From Sorangium cellulosum So0157-2 (GTDB lineage Bacteria; Myxococcota_A; Polyangia; Polyangiales; Polyangiaceae): 64,000 bases of DNA. The stretch's first letter is position 1. Each line of letters begins with the position of its first letter. The notes under the pieces are model-generated. The model was given only the letters and a program-made list of their open reading frames with translations. It was not told where the DNA came from and did no database searches. Position numbers and translations under genes: made by a program. Of this stretch, positions 52,201 to 60,266 are shown one piece after another. The stretch is from NCBI RefSeq assembly GCF_000418325.1, contig NC_021658.1, positions 9,872,001 to 9,936,000 of the forward strand, written 5' to 3'.

Positions 52201-52435
52201 CGAGCGGGACGTCCTTGAGCTGCACGTCCTTCTTGAGCTTGTTGCAGACCGAGAAGCCGTTCATGCGCGGCAGCTCGATCGACAGGAGGATGAGGTCGGG
52301 GCGATCCGCCGCGGCGGCCTGCAGGCCGACGTTGCCGTCGTCGACGACCTGAACGGTGCAGCCAAGGCGGCCGAGTTCCGTGCGGAGCTCCCCGGCGAAC
52401 GCCGGATCGCTCTCAAATACGAGGACTTTCGTCAT
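49247..52435 (-). CDS. FrzS-like protein: pseudo-receiver plus long coiled coil
   Basis: 1062 residues from the ATG at 52435. The first 120 residues form a response-regulator receiver, MTKVLVFESDPAFAGELR, DLILLSIELPRMNGF, LVIMSSES and DYIHKPI with Lys106, but Ser52 replaces the phospho-acceptor Asp, so it cannot be phosphorylated in the usual way. Myxococcus FrzS has the same layout and a similarly missing Asp, and drives polar type IV pilus function in motility. A Pro/Ser-rich linker (about 150-310) leads to a coiled coil to the end; residues 552-837 are 26 consecutive 11-residue repeats of the EHAAAVERLRA type. Probably a polarity or motility scaffold. Confidence 0.88.
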   Translation of the reverse strand: MTKVLVFESDPAFAGELRTELGRLGCTVQVVDDGNVGLQAAAADRPDLILLSIELPRMNGFSVCNKLKKDVQLKDVPLVIMSSESSEETFEQHRKLRTRAEDYIHKPIAFGELLEHIRNYVPLDGDEAEADPIMIDEAEVLEADIDEDSGDPTIITAAVSSNGTPASVAPPPPAAPRPPSAAPPPPAAAAQDRARAPGPTKPPQAPAVRSNSGKSDEDIEEFIGGAFTRLIRDEEEERTDVRPSVAPSTRTPSAAPSTRTPASTSTPLPASAPPPVSSSPVAAYRAPVSERGGAYRAPVSERGRLTPAPPAPRADADAGEIERLRAELDRSKDEIVRLTKEVASARATSLRLEGELSSANDGSQEAARLRRELEELRAKAATGGSPSRPGGVSSREFLDLREALNKKDKEILALRDQMSRKDKELLELRDQALSLEREKADQVDKILELERASEDLDAQVASLRADKELAAKRADDFRARAEKLQAQIAGRDAELSAARQALMDAEAAHTEGLRSAADERAQAIAAVEASARREIEETAQAERERFEQAAAAHRAEVERLSAEHAARVEQQAAEHRAAADRLAGEHAAAIDKLAGEHAAALERAKAEHAAVADGLRAEHAAATDGLRAEHAAAVDRLRVEHAAAMDGVRAEHATALDRQRAEHDAAVATSQREHEAAVEALRREHADETERRDRERAAALDAARAEHAAAVERLSAEHAAAVERTSAEHAAALQGARAEQVAALERQQGEHATAVEALRGEHAAALEALRTEHATAVEALRGEHATALETLRREHADDRERRDREHAAALEALRTEHAAAVEGQANEHARALEAAREDFAARLAARERELVDEREQAVRAAEQAHAARVADLEARAAERQAQIEAAHAQALADLRGTHEAEIAEREAAWAAQKHELDEIARGLSTELGQARNQVAHLEGRAHDLEQQLEQRAGELSARTGERDRLQGELADRARDVEALQGRLAEAEQRESELGAQLSHRTEERDTLRTQGEQLAEQLAVERARLQKARSKWGEDRASLERAREALASALSQIEQNEVLSVE
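49925..50782 (-). repeat. 33-bp coding repeats (26 hendecads)
   Basis: Codons for residues 552-837 of the FrzS-like protein repeat every 33 bp; most units start Glu-His-Ala-Ala. Units differ at several positions, so the array is old or selected rather than freshly expanded. Eleven-residue periodicity gives a coiled coil nearly without supercoil. Confidence 0.85.
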
Positions 52436-52638
52436 GTTCCGGGTGTGCGCGGGTTCGGAGGGGAACCCAAGATATCGGCCCCCTTCGACGAGTGTCAAAC
52501 ACGAGGCTGGTTGCCTCGCTCAGGCCGTCCGGCCGACGACGCGCTGCGCGAAACGCCGGCCGAGGGCGAACCTGGACAGTCCCCCCATGGCTCCTGCCGG
52601 GCCGACAGCCGACAGCAGCCCACCCGCGCGCCCGCGGG

Positions 52639-53763
52639 TCAGGTCGCGGCGAAGTGACCGGGCGGCTCGTCGCCGAAGCACAGGCCCATCTCGCGGGCCG
52701 TGACGACCGTGTCCGAGTCGAGCGGCACCGTCTTCGTCTTTCCCGCGACCTCGTCGAGGGGGACCAGCTCGATCCGGTTCGCCCGCAGCGCGACCATCCC
52801 GCTCCCGCAGTCCTCGACGAGGCAGCGCGCCGCGGCCGCGCCGAAGCGGAGCGCGAGCAGGCGGTCCGCCGTCGTGGGCCCCCCGCCGCGCTGCAGGTGG
52901 CCGAGCACCATCGAGCGCGCCTCCTTGCCCGTCCGGGCGGCGAGCTCCTTGGCGACGCGCTCGGCCACGCCCCCGAGGACGGCGGTGCGACGGAAGGCGT
53001 CGCCCGCGTCCTTGATGATCAGCTCTCCCCCCTGCGAATGCGCCCCCTCCGCCGCCACCACGATGGAGAAGCGCCGCCCGCGCGACTCCCGGAGGCGGAT
53101 CTTCTCGGCGATCGGCTCGTACCGGAACGGGATCTCCGGCATCAGGATGACGTCGGCGCCCCCGGCGATCCCGGCGTTGAGCGCGATCCAGCCCGCGTGC
53201 CGCCCCATCACCTCCACGACCATGATCCGCTCGTGCGCCTCGGTGGTGGTGTGGAGCCGGTCGAGCGCCTCGGTCGCGATGGACACGGCCGTGTCGAAGC
53301 CGAACGTGAGGTCCGTGCAGCAGACGTCGTTGTCGATCGTCTTCGGCACGCCGATGACGAGGGGCAGCCCCCGCTGGAGCAGCTCGTGCGCGATCCGCAT
53401 CGAGCCGTCGCCGCCCACGGAGATGAGCGCGTCGAACCCCAGCGCGCGGAACCGCTTCACGAGGTCCTCGGATCGATCCCGCGGCACGAGCCCGTGCTCG
53501 CCCGGCGTCGGGTAGTGGAACGGGTCGCCGCGGTTCGCGGTGCCCAGGATGGTGCCCCCGAGGTGCGCGATGCCCCGCACACGCTCGCGATCGAGCCGGA
53601 TGAGCCCGTCCGGCGAGTCTTCGAGCAACCCGCGGTACCCCTGCCGTATCCCCCAGACCTCCCAGCCACGCTCGAGCGCGCCGAGCGTGGCCGCGCGGAT
53701 CACAGCGTTGAGCCCGGGCGCGTCGCCGCCGCCGGTGCTGATAGCGATCTTACGTGCCGCCAT
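52639..53763 (-). CDS. pfkA: ATP-dependent 6-phosphofructokinase
   Basis: 374 residues from the ATG at 53763. ISTGGGDAPGLNAVIRAA at the N-terminus, LISVGGDGSMRIAHEL near residue 100 and GVPKTIDNDVCCTDLTFGFDTA near residue 125, with VEVMGRHAGWIAL and LGHLQRGGGPTTADRLLA later. GGDGS points to ATP as donor, while the Lys in PKTIDND is the group III mark found also in PPi-linked enzymes, so donor preference is likely but not certain. It commits fructose 6-phosphate to glycolysis. Confidence 0.94.
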   Translation of the reverse strand: MAARKIAISTGGGDAPGLNAVIRAATLGALERGWEVWGIRQGYRGLLEDSPDGLIRLDRERVRGIAHLGGTILGTANRGDPFHYPTPGEHGLVPRDRSEDLVKRFRALGFDALISVGGDGSMRIAHELLQRGLPLVIGVPKTIDNDVCCTDLTFGFDTAVSIATEALDRLHTTTEAHERIMVVEVMGRHAGWIALNAGIAGGADVILMPEIPFRYEPIAEKIRLRESRGRRFSIVVAAEGAHSQGGELIIKDAGDAFRRTAVLGGVAERVAKELAARTGKEARSMVLGHLQRGGGPTTADRLLALRFGAAAARCLVEDCGSGMVALRANRIELVPLDEVAGKTKTVPLDSDTVVTAREMGLCFGDEPPGHFAAT

Positions 53764-54067
53764 GAGGCGGCCAGCATTGCGAGCCATCCTCGGCGACGCA
53801 ATAGACATCTTCCTCGCCCGAGCCTCGAAAGGCGCGGGGCGCGCGTGACAGCCACGCTTCGCGCCGACGACGAACGACGGCGCGCCGGCGCGCTGAAGGA
53901 ACGAAAACGCCTCCGCGAAGCGTGGTTCGCACCGGCGCGCGCGCCGTGTGGTCGGGGCCGCTCTGCGGCACGCCTCGCGCCGGGAGCGGCGCCGCATGAC
54001 GGTCGCGAGCGCCGGCGACAGGGTATAGGGGCATGCGCATGCGATCACCCCGGCTGCGCGCCTCCGT
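53764..54067. other. Divergent promoter region with a long inverted repeat
   Basis: 304 bp between pfkA (-) and the flippase-like gene (+). It contains CCACGCTTCGCG (53852-53863) and its exact complement CGCGAAGCGTGG (53914-53925), 50 bases apart. No gene seen. The inverted repeat could be a looped operator or a fold in a leader. Confidence 0.5.
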
Positions 54068-55324
54068 ATGAACCGCGCCACCCTGATCCGAGGCATCCAG
54101 GTCATCGTCACGCTCACGCTCGCGTCGTTCGCGTACGTGCTCTACAGCGAGATCCACGACAAGCAGGCGAGCCTCGCCGCCGGGCTCGCGCACGTGCGGC
54201 CGGGCTGGCTGCTCGTCGGCGCCGTGCTGGCCCTGCAAGAGGGCGTGTTCGGCGGCCTCAGGATCTGGGTCCTCGGGCGCGTGCTCTGGCCCGGGCTCCG
54301 CGTGCGCACCGCGGTGACCTCGGAGTTCGTGCTGATGTTCTGCGCCGGCGTGACCCCGGGGCAGGCCGGCGCCGCGCCTTCGCAGGCCGCCGTGCTCGTC
54401 CACGGGGGCATGCGGCTCGTCGACGTGGCCACGGCGGAGCTGCTCACCGCCTCGTGCACGGTCTCGTTCTTCCTCCTCTCGGCCGTCGCCATCTTCGCGC
54501 TGCGACACAACGGGATGCTGATCATGCAGGGGGGGCCGCAGATCGAGTGGCTGCTCTTCTTCACCGTGACCATGTTCGGCTCGGCGCTCGTCGCGCTGAT
54601 CGTCGCCGCGGCGTACCCGCCGCTGCTCAAGGGGATCGTCCGCGCGCTGTCGGTGCCGCTCGGGGGGCTCCTGCGCGCCGCGCTGCGGGTCGCCCGGCGC
54701 GTGCCCCGGCTGCGGGCCCGCGCCGACGCCGCGCTCGCCGCGCCCCACGCCACGACCGCGCGCGTCTTGCACAGCGTGGACGAGTTCCACAAGGGCTTCC
54801 GCATCTACATGCGCCGCGGCAAGCGCGCGTACGCCGCCGCGCTGCTGCTCACGTTCGGCTTCTTCTGCTCGCGGTTCGCCGTCGCCTACTTCATCCTGCT
54901 CGGGCTCGGCATCCCGACGACGCCCTCGACCTTCGTCTCGGTGGGCCCGCCGATTTTCCAGGTCATCCTGACGCAGACGGTGCTCAACTTCGCGCTCTAC
55001 ATGAGCCCCACGCCCGGCGCGAGCGGCGTCGCCGAGCTCGGCTCGAACGCGCTCATGTCACCCTGGGTCGAGGGCGCGTTCGTGGTGCCGTACGTCGTCC
55101 TGTGGCGGGTGCTCACCCTGTTCCTCTGCATGTTCGTGGGGGGCATCTATGTCTTCCGCTACCTCGGCACCGACGTGCTCGAGGCGCGCGTGGAGCAGAC
55201 GGAGGCGGAGAAGCGAGCGCTCGAGGCGGCGCGCGCCGCCGGCGGCGCGCCTGAGAGCGCCGCGCCCGCGAGCGTGTCGGAGGGAGGAGAGGAGGCCGCC
55301 GGCAGGCGGCGAGGCGCGGGGTAA
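54068..55324 (+). CDS. Flippase-like membrane protein (UPF0104/AglD, LPG synthase TM region)
   Basis: 418 residues with about eight hydrophobic helices (VIVTLTLASFAYVLYSEI, PGWLLVGAVLALQEGVFGGL, LTFGFFCSRFAVAYFILLGL, FVVPYVVLWRVLTLFLCMFV). The pattern TPGQAGAAPSQAAVL near residue 96, PTPGASGVAELG near residue 317 and the closing helix with VLWRV are typical of the UPF0104 family, the membrane flippase domain also found in MprF. It probably moves a lipid or lipid-linked precursor; no synthase domain is fused. The last 50 residues are a charged, Ala/Glu-rich cytoplasmic tail. Confidence 0.88.
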   Translation: MNRATLIRGIQVIVTLTLASFAYVLYSEIHDKQASLAAGLAHVRPGWLLVGAVLALQEGVFGGLRIWVLGRVLWPGLRVRTAVTSEFVLMFCAGVTPGQAGAAPSQAAVLVHGGMRLVDVATAELLTASCTVSFFLLSAVAIFALRHNGMLIMQGGPQIEWLLFFTVTMFGSALVALIVAAAYPPLLKGIVRALSVPLGGLLRAALRVARRVPRLRARADAALAAPHATTARVLHSVDEFHKGFRIYMRRGKRAYAAALLLTFGFFCSRFAVAYFILLGLGIPTTPSTFVSVGPPIFQVILTQTVLNFALYMSPTPGASGVAELGSNALMSPWVEGAFVVPYVVLWRVLTLFLCMFVGGIYVFRYLGTDVLEARVEQTEAEKRALEAARAAGGAPESAAPASVSEGGEEAAGRRRGAG

Positions 55325-55369
55325 TGCGGGGGGGGACCGGCGCGGACCGGCGCGCGCCGCGCCGCGGGA

Positions 55370-56854
55370 TCAGCGCGCGGGGATGGGCACGGCCGCGAAC
55401 TGGACGACCTTGCCGCGCCGCACCTTGAGGAGCGCCGTCGACCCCTCCTTGGTCTTGCCGATGGCCGCGCGGAGGCCGGCGACGTCCCTGATCGGGGCGC
55501 CGTTCACCTCGAGGATCACGTCGCCCACCTGGAGCTCCTGGGTGTCGACGCCCTGCGCGAACCCGTCGACCCGCACCCCGCCGCCGGCCACGTCGGAGAT
55601 GTGGATGCCGAGCTTCTCGGCGCTCTGCTGCCGCTCGGGCCGCGCGCCCTGGCTCGGCCGCGCGCGGCCCTGCGCGTCGCCCTCCTCGTCCTGGAGCACG
55701 TCCAGCTTGGCCCGGAGCTCCTGCCGCTTCTGGCCGCGCACCACGGTCACCTCGATCTCCGAGCCGGGCGCGTTGCGCGCCACGTTGCGCCGCAGCTCCT
55801 CGGCGTGGAGGATCGGGGTGCCGTTCACGTCGACGATCACGTCGCCCGGCTTGATGCCGGCGCGCGCGGCGGCCCCGCCCGGCTCGACCTCGGCGACGAG
55901 CGCGCCCTTCGGCGCGTCGAGCTGGAGCGCCGCGGCGAGCTCGCGCGTGACGGGCTGGAACGAGAGGCCGAGCTTGCCGCGCTCGACGAAGCCCTTCTCG
56001 CGGAGCTGCGGGAGCACGTCCTTCAGCGCGTCGACCGGGATCGCGAAGCCGATGCCGTTCGCGCCCGCCCGGATCGCCGTGTTGATGCCCACGACCTCGC
56101 CCCGCCAGTTGAACAGCGGCCCGCCGCTGTTGCCCGGGTTGATCGAGGCGTCGGTCTGGATGAAGTCGTCGTACGGCCCCGCGCCGATCGCGCGCGCCTT
56201 CGCGCTGACGATGCCGAGCGTGACGGTGTGGCCGAGCCCGAAGGGGTTGCCGACCGCGAGCACGTGCTCGCCGACCCGCAGCTGCTCGCTGTCGCCGAGC
56301 GGCGCCACGGGCAGGCCGCTCGCGCCCTTCAAGCGGAGGAGCGCCAGATCGAGCTTGGGATCGCGGCCGACGACCTCGGCCTCGAACTCCCGCTCGTCGG
56401 CGAGCCGGACGCGCACGCCGGAGGCCTCGCGGATGACGTGCTCGTTCGTCACCACGTAGCCGCTCGGATCGATGATGAAGCCGGTCCCGAGCGCCGTCTG
56501 CGGCGGGCGCTGGCCGCCCCGCGGGTTGAGCCGGCCGCCGCCGTGCGGGCCGAAGAAGAAATCGAAGGGGTCGAGCCCCTCTGGACCGCGGGACTCGTGC
56601 GTCGTCGTGATGTTGACGACCATCGGCCTGATCCGCTCGGACAGCGCCGCGACGTCGAAGGTGGCCGGCACCGGCGCCGGCGGGAGCGTCACGGTGGAGA
56701 CGGGCGGCGGCGCCGCGGAGGGCGCGGCGGCGGCGGCCTGGGTGGAAGGGGGCGTGGCGTGAGCCTGCTGGCCGCACCCGCCGAACGCCAGAGCCGCCAT
56801 CGAGAGCAGCGCCAGGGCCGAGGCGCGAGAGCGATAGGAAACCGCTTGAATCAT
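55370..56854 (-). CDS. HtrA/DegP-type serine protease lipoprotein
   Basis: 494 residues from the ATG at 56854 with CGGAG upstream. Signal ending in ALAFGGC, a lipobox with the Cys near residue 27, so the protease is anchored rather than free. The trypsin-like domain has His139 in VVTNEHVI, Asp169 in KLDLALLRL and Ser243 in INPGNSGGPL, followed by two PDZ domains (GALVAEVEPGGAAARAGIKPGDVIVDVNG and a second from about residue 400). It degrades or refolds damaged envelope proteins. It is divergent from proC with a 250-bp gap. Confidence 0.94.
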   Translation of the reverse strand: MIQAVSYRSRASALALLSMAALAFGGCGQQAHATPPSTQAAAAAPSAAPPPVSTVTLPPAPVPATFDVAALSERIRPMVVNITTTHESRGPEGLDPFDFFFGPHGGGRLNPRGGQRPPQTALGTGFIIDPSGYVVTNEHVIREASGVRVRLADEREFEAEVVGRDPKLDLALLRLKGASGLPVAPLGDSEQLRVGEHVLAVGNPFGLGHTVTLGIVSAKARAIGAGPYDDFIQTDASINPGNSGGPLFNWRGEVVGINTAIRAGANGIGFAIPVDALKDVLPQLREKGFVERGKLGLSFQPVTRELAAALQLDAPKGALVAEVEPGGAAARAGIKPGDVIVDVNGTPILHAEELRRNVARNAPGSEIEVTVVRGQKRQELRAKLDVLQDEEGDAQGRARPSQGARPERQQSAEKLGIHISDVAGGGVRVDGFAQGVDTQELQVGDVILEVNGAPIRDVAGLRAAIGKTKEGSTALLKVRRGKVVQFAAVPIPAR

Positions 56855-57104
56855 GGAATCTCCGTCATGCAGTCGAAAGGTCCCGTCCTGCGTTCGGCGA
56901 ACAGGGGACCGACGGCGTTCATTCCGCCGCACAAATAACCCCACGAGGTGCGCTGACAAGGGCGCGCGCCAGGCCGGGCGGGCGCCGCGCGCCGGCCCGC
57001 CCGTCCCCGGCGGCACGCCGCGCCGGCGGCGGTGTCCGTCGAGATTTGAGCCGCGGGCTCGGTAAGGCTGCTAGGGTGCGCGCTCCTGGAGGCGAGCGAG
57101 GGCG

Positions 57105-57962
57105 ATGGGGAGCGACGACGACCGGCTGCGAGGGCGCAAGATCGGGTTTCTGGGCGGCGGGAACATGGCAGAGGCGCTCATCCGAGGCCTGATCCAGGGG
57201 GGCGCCGTGGGCGCCGAGCAGATCAGGGCGAGCGATCTCAAGAGCGATCGGCTCTCGTTCCTCCACGCGCGGTACGGCATCGAGACCACCGACGACAACG
57301 AGGCGCTCTGCCAGTGGGCTGACGTGCTCGTCATCGCCGTCAAGCCGCAGATCGTCGATCGGATCCTCGCGCCCATCTCGTCGGGGCTCGGCCGCGCGGA
57401 CGTCGTCATCTCGGTGGCGGCCGGCGTGCCGATCGACGCGATCGAGGCGCGCCTGCCGGAGGGCGCGCGCGTCATCCGCAGCATGCCGAACACCGCCGCG
57501 ATCGCGCTGGCCGGCGCGACGGCGATCTCCGCCGGGAGCCACGCCACGAGCGACGACGTCGAGATCGCGCGGGCCCTGTTCCAGGCGGTCGGCCGCGTGG
57601 TCGTGCTCGACGAGTCGCTGCTCGACGCGGTGACCGGCCTGTCGGGCAGCGGCCCCGCGTACGTCATGCTGATGATCGAGGCGCTGGCCGACGGCGGCGT
57701 GAAGGTCGGCCTCGGCCGGGACGCGGCGCTGCTGCTCGCGGCGCAGACCGTGTACGGCGCCGCCAAGCTGCAGCTCGAGACCGGCGAGCACCCCGGGCGC
57801 CTGAAGGACATGGTGACGAGCCCCGGCGGCACGGCGATCGCCGGGCTCCACACGCTGGAGGCCGGCGGGCTCCGCCGCACCTTGATCGACGCGGTCGAGG
57901 CCGCGTCGAACCGCTCGGCCGAGCTGGGTGCGCAGATGGCGCAGAAGCTCCGCCGCACCTGA
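57105..57962 (+). CDS. proC: Pyrroline-5-carboxylate reductase
   Basis: 285 residues. NADPH-binding GFLGGGNMAEALIRGL near residue 12, SMPNTAA near residue 126, and the family signature GLSGSGPAYVMLMIEALADGGVKVGL near residues 178-204, with VTSPGGTAIAGLHTLE near residue 235. It reduces delta-1-pyrroline-5-carboxylate to proline, the last step of proline synthesis. GAGGGCG lies just before the ATG. No other proline gene adjoins it. Confidence 0.95.
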   Translation: MGSDDDRLRGRKIGFLGGGNMAEALIRGLIQGGAVGAEQIRASDLKSDRLSFLHARYGIETTDDNEALCQWADVLVIAVKPQIVDRILAPISSGLGRADVVISVAAGVPIDAIEARLPEGARVIRSMPNTAAIALAGATAISAGSHATSDDVEIARALFQAVGRVVVLDESLLDAVTGLSGSGPAYVMLMIEALADGGVKVGLGRDAALLLAAQTVYGAAKLQLETGEHPGRLKDMVTSPGGTAIAGLHTLEAGGLRRTLIDAVEAASNRSAELGAQMAQKLRRT

Positions 57963-58152
57963 TCGCCCGCGCCGCGGAGCCGCCGTGGCGAGGCCCGCGG
58001 CGGCGCCTCGATGACCCGATGCGCCGATAGCAAATTGCCACAGCTGTCACAGCGGGCCGCGGCAGAGGCCCGCTCCCGCGCTGCCCGGGACGTGGCCGGC
58101 GCGCGGCGCGGAGGTATTGGCGTTCGGGCGTCCCTTGACTATGTTCGCCGCG

Positions 58153-58569
58153 TCGCAGCGGGACAGGCGATCGCCGGCGGCCGGGGGAACCCGGTCGCGG
58201 GAGGAAAGTCCGAGCTCCGCAGGGCAGGGTGCCGGGTAACGCCCGGTGAGAGCGATCTCGAGGAAAGTGCCACAGAGAACAGACCGCCGCGCCGCGCGCC
58301 TCACCGGCTCGCCGCGCGGCAAGGGTGAAACGGCGGGGTAAGAGCCCACCGCGCCCTTGGCAACAAGGGCGGCACGGCAAACCCCACCTGGAGCAAGGCC
58401 GCGTAGGGAGGCGTCCGCGGCGGCGACCGCCGCCACGGCAAGGGCTGCCCGCCCCAGGCCTCCGGGTTGGCTGCTTGAGGCGCGCGGCGACGCGCGTCCT
58501 AGAGGAATGATCGCCAGCGCGAGGGGGGCGACCCCCCGCGCAACAGAACTCGGCTTACGTCCCCTGCGA
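58153..58569 (+). ncRNA. rnpB: RNase P RNA, class A (M1 RNA)
   Basis: About 417 nt. The conserved core is visible: GGGAGGAAAGTCCGAGCTCC at the 5-prime side, AGAGAACAGACCGCC, AAGGGTGAAACGGCGGGGTAAGAGC, and GAGGAATGATCGCC, ending with ACAGAACTCGGCTTAC. P1 closes as TCGCAGCGGGAC paired with GTCCCCTGCGA, which sets the ends. The RNA is the catalytic part of RNase P, which trims the 5-prime ends of tRNA precursors. A perfect terminator follows. It is convergent with the RpoH-type sigma gene. Confidence 0.96.
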
Positions 58570-58570
58570 C

Positions 58571-58608
58571 CACGGAGCCCCGCCCCGGCGGGGCTCCGTG
58601 CTTTTGTG
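58571..58608 (+). terminator. Rho-independent terminator of rnpB
   Basis: CACGGAGCCCCGCC and GGCGGGGCTCCGTG form a nearly loop-less perfect stem directly after the RNA end, followed by CTTTTGTG. Confidence 0.9.
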
Positions 58609-58637
58609 CTCGCCCGCCGCTCACCTGTGGCAAGGCG

Positions 58638-59489
58638 CTACGCCGCCAGGGGCTGCAGGCGGTCGCGCAGCTTCTTCTTCGCGCGCGCCTCGAGCTGCCG
58701 AGCCCGCTCGCGCGACACCCCGAGGCGGCGCCCGATCTCGGCGAGCGACAGCTCCTCCTCCGGGTCGGCCATCATCCGGGTCTCGACGATGTACCGCTCG
58801 CGCGGATCGAGGTTCTCCACGGCCTGCGTCAGGCGCTCACGGAGCAGCGCCCCCTCCTCGGCGCGGGAGAAGCGCTCCTCCTGGTCCTGGTCGTCCGCCG
58901 GCAGGGTGTCGACCAGCGACCGGGCGCCGTCCTCGAACACCTTCGTGTCGAGCGACACGTCCCGGGCCTCCAGCCGGTGCGCCATCTCCAGCACCTTCTC
59001 CGCGGGCGCGCCGAACTTCTCGGCCAGGAGCCGATCGCCCTCCTCCCCCTCGCCCACCAGGCCCGCGATGCGCGCCCGCTCCCGCCGCAGCCGGAAGAAC
59101 ATCTTCGAGCGCAGCGGGCCCGAGCCCACGCCGACCAGGCTCCAGGAGTGGATGACGTGGTTCAGGATGTACGCCCGGATCCAGTAGGCCGCGTAGGTCA
59201 CGAAGCGATTTCCACGGTCAGGGTCGTACTTGCGGATCGCGTGGACGATCCCGAAGTTCCCCTCGGCGATGAGATCGGCGAGCGGGATCCCGTACCGCCG
59301 GTAGCTGATCGCGATCGAGACAACATGCCTCAGGTTCGCGAGCGCGAGCGCGGCTGCGGCCTGCTCGTCGCCATGGTCCCTCCACCGTCGAGCGAGCTCG
59401 ACTTCTTCCTCGCGCGACAGCTCCGGGATCTGCCGAACATGCGTGACGTAGCGCGAAACTGCGCTGGCCTGATCTCGGGACGTTTGCAC
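58638..59489 (-). CDS. RpoH-type (sigma-32 family) alternative sigma factor
   Basis: 283 residues from a GTG at 59489, chosen because AAGGA lies 7 bases upstream and the length then equals that of RpoH; a GTG at 59660 would add 57 residues. RYVTHVRQIPELSREEEVELA starts region 1.2; LANLRHVVSIAISYRRYGIPLADLIAEGNFGIVHAIRKYD and RFVTYAAYWIRAYILNHVI are region 2; region 4 ends with LSLAEIGRRLGVSRERARQLEARAKKKL. Myxobacteria carry several sigma-32 relatives (SigB and SigC type) for development and stress as well as heat shock, so the specific role is open. Confidence 0.92.
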   Translation of the reverse strand: MQTSRDQASAVSRYVTHVRQIPELSREEEVELARRWRDHGDEQAAAALALANLRHVVSIAISYRRYGIPLADLIAEGNFGIVHAIRKYDPDRGNRFVTYAAYWIRAYILNHVIHSWSLVGVGSGPLRSKMFFRLRRERARIAGLVGEGEEGDRLLAEKFGAPAEKVLEMAHRLEARDVSLDTKVFEDGARSLVDTLPADDQDQEERFSRAEEGALLRERLTQAVENLDPRERYIVETRMMADPEEELSLAEIGRRLGVSRERARQLEARAKKKLRDRLQPLAA

Positions 59490-59942
59490 AGGGTTTCCTT
59501 CGAGGTCCGAAGACCCCGGTTCGGTTGTTGAGGCCGGCCGACGCCGGACCTCGGCTCCTGCGGCCGAGGCCGGCCGAAGCCGGACCTCGATCGCGTTGAT
59601 CGCCCCGCCGGCACTTGCCGCCGAAGCGGTTGGTTCGAGATTCCGAAGAGAGCAGCCCACCCAGGCTGCGATGCAGCTGGCATGCCGCCCCGGGCGGGCA
59701 GCTTGTACACCGTGGCTGCGAAGCCATGGCGCACGCGGCCCAGGCTCGCCCGCGCGAGCGCTGAGGCAAAAAGGAGCCGCTAGAGAGCCGGGAAGGTCTC
59801 GATGCTCCGGGCGTACGCGCGCACGGCGCCCGTGTGCATCTCACGTCGGCCGCTCCGCCGACGGGCGGAGCGAGCCAGGACGGAAGCGAGGTTCAGGAGG
59901 AGGCGCGAGCCCGCTCGGTCCGAGGAAGTCGGAACCGCGGGA
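59490..59942. other. Region upstream of the RpoH-type sigma factor, with a direct repeat
   Basis: 453 bp between the sigma factor and the IscA-type gene. A 24-bp sequence GAGGCCGGCCGACGCCGG... at 59530-59553 recurs at 59566-59589 with one difference (36-bp period). Otherwise no gene is recognised, apart from the possible N-terminal extension of the sigma factor. Confidence 0.5.
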
Positions 59943-60266
59943 TCAGACGGAGAACGAGGAGCCGCAACCGCAGGTGCTCTTGACCGACGGGTTGCTGAAC
60001 TTGAAGCCCGAGCCGTGGAGGCCTTCCACGTAGTCGATCTCGGTCCCGTCGAGGTACTGGAAGCTGAGCGGGTCGATGTAGAGCTTGATGCCGCGGTCCT
60101 CGAACTCCTCGTCGAACTCGGTCGGCTTGTCCTCGAAGTACAGGTCATAGGAGAAGCCGGCGCATCCGCCGCCCACGACGCGCAGGCGCAGCCCCTGCCC
60201 CATCAGCTCCTCCGCGGTCGCGATCTCCATCACCTTCTCGGCTGCCTTCTGCGTGATCGTGATCAT
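59943..60266 (-). CDS. Iron-sulfur cluster assembly A-type carrier (IscA/ErpA)
   Basis: 107 residues from the ATG at 60266, which has AGGAGA upstream. MITITQKAAEKVMEIA begins the A-type fold; the three conserved cysteines are Cys35 in VGGGCAGFSYDL, and Cys99 and Cys101 in STCGCGSSF. A-type carriers hold and pass 2Fe-2S or 4Fe-4S clusters to apo-proteins. Sequence alone does not separate IscA, ErpA and SufA; the absence of isc or suf neighbours favours a stand-alone ErpA-like carrier. Transcribed divergently from metH. Confidence 0.95.
   Translation of the reverse strand: MITITQKAAEKVMEIATAEELMGQGLRLRVVGGGCAGFSYDLYFEDKPTEFDEEFEDRGIKLYIDPLSFQYLDGTEIDYVEGLHGSGFKFSNPSVKSTCGCGSSFSV

Noticed and set aside
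52436..54117. Longer phosphofructokinase from 54117
   Set aside because: The extra 118 residues are Arg/Ala/Cys-rich and lie in the divergent promoter; the family N-terminus starts exactly at 53763.
57963..58637. Protein-coding frames over the rnpB region
   Set aside because: Several frames are open, but the sequence is unambiguously RNase P RNA with a terminator.
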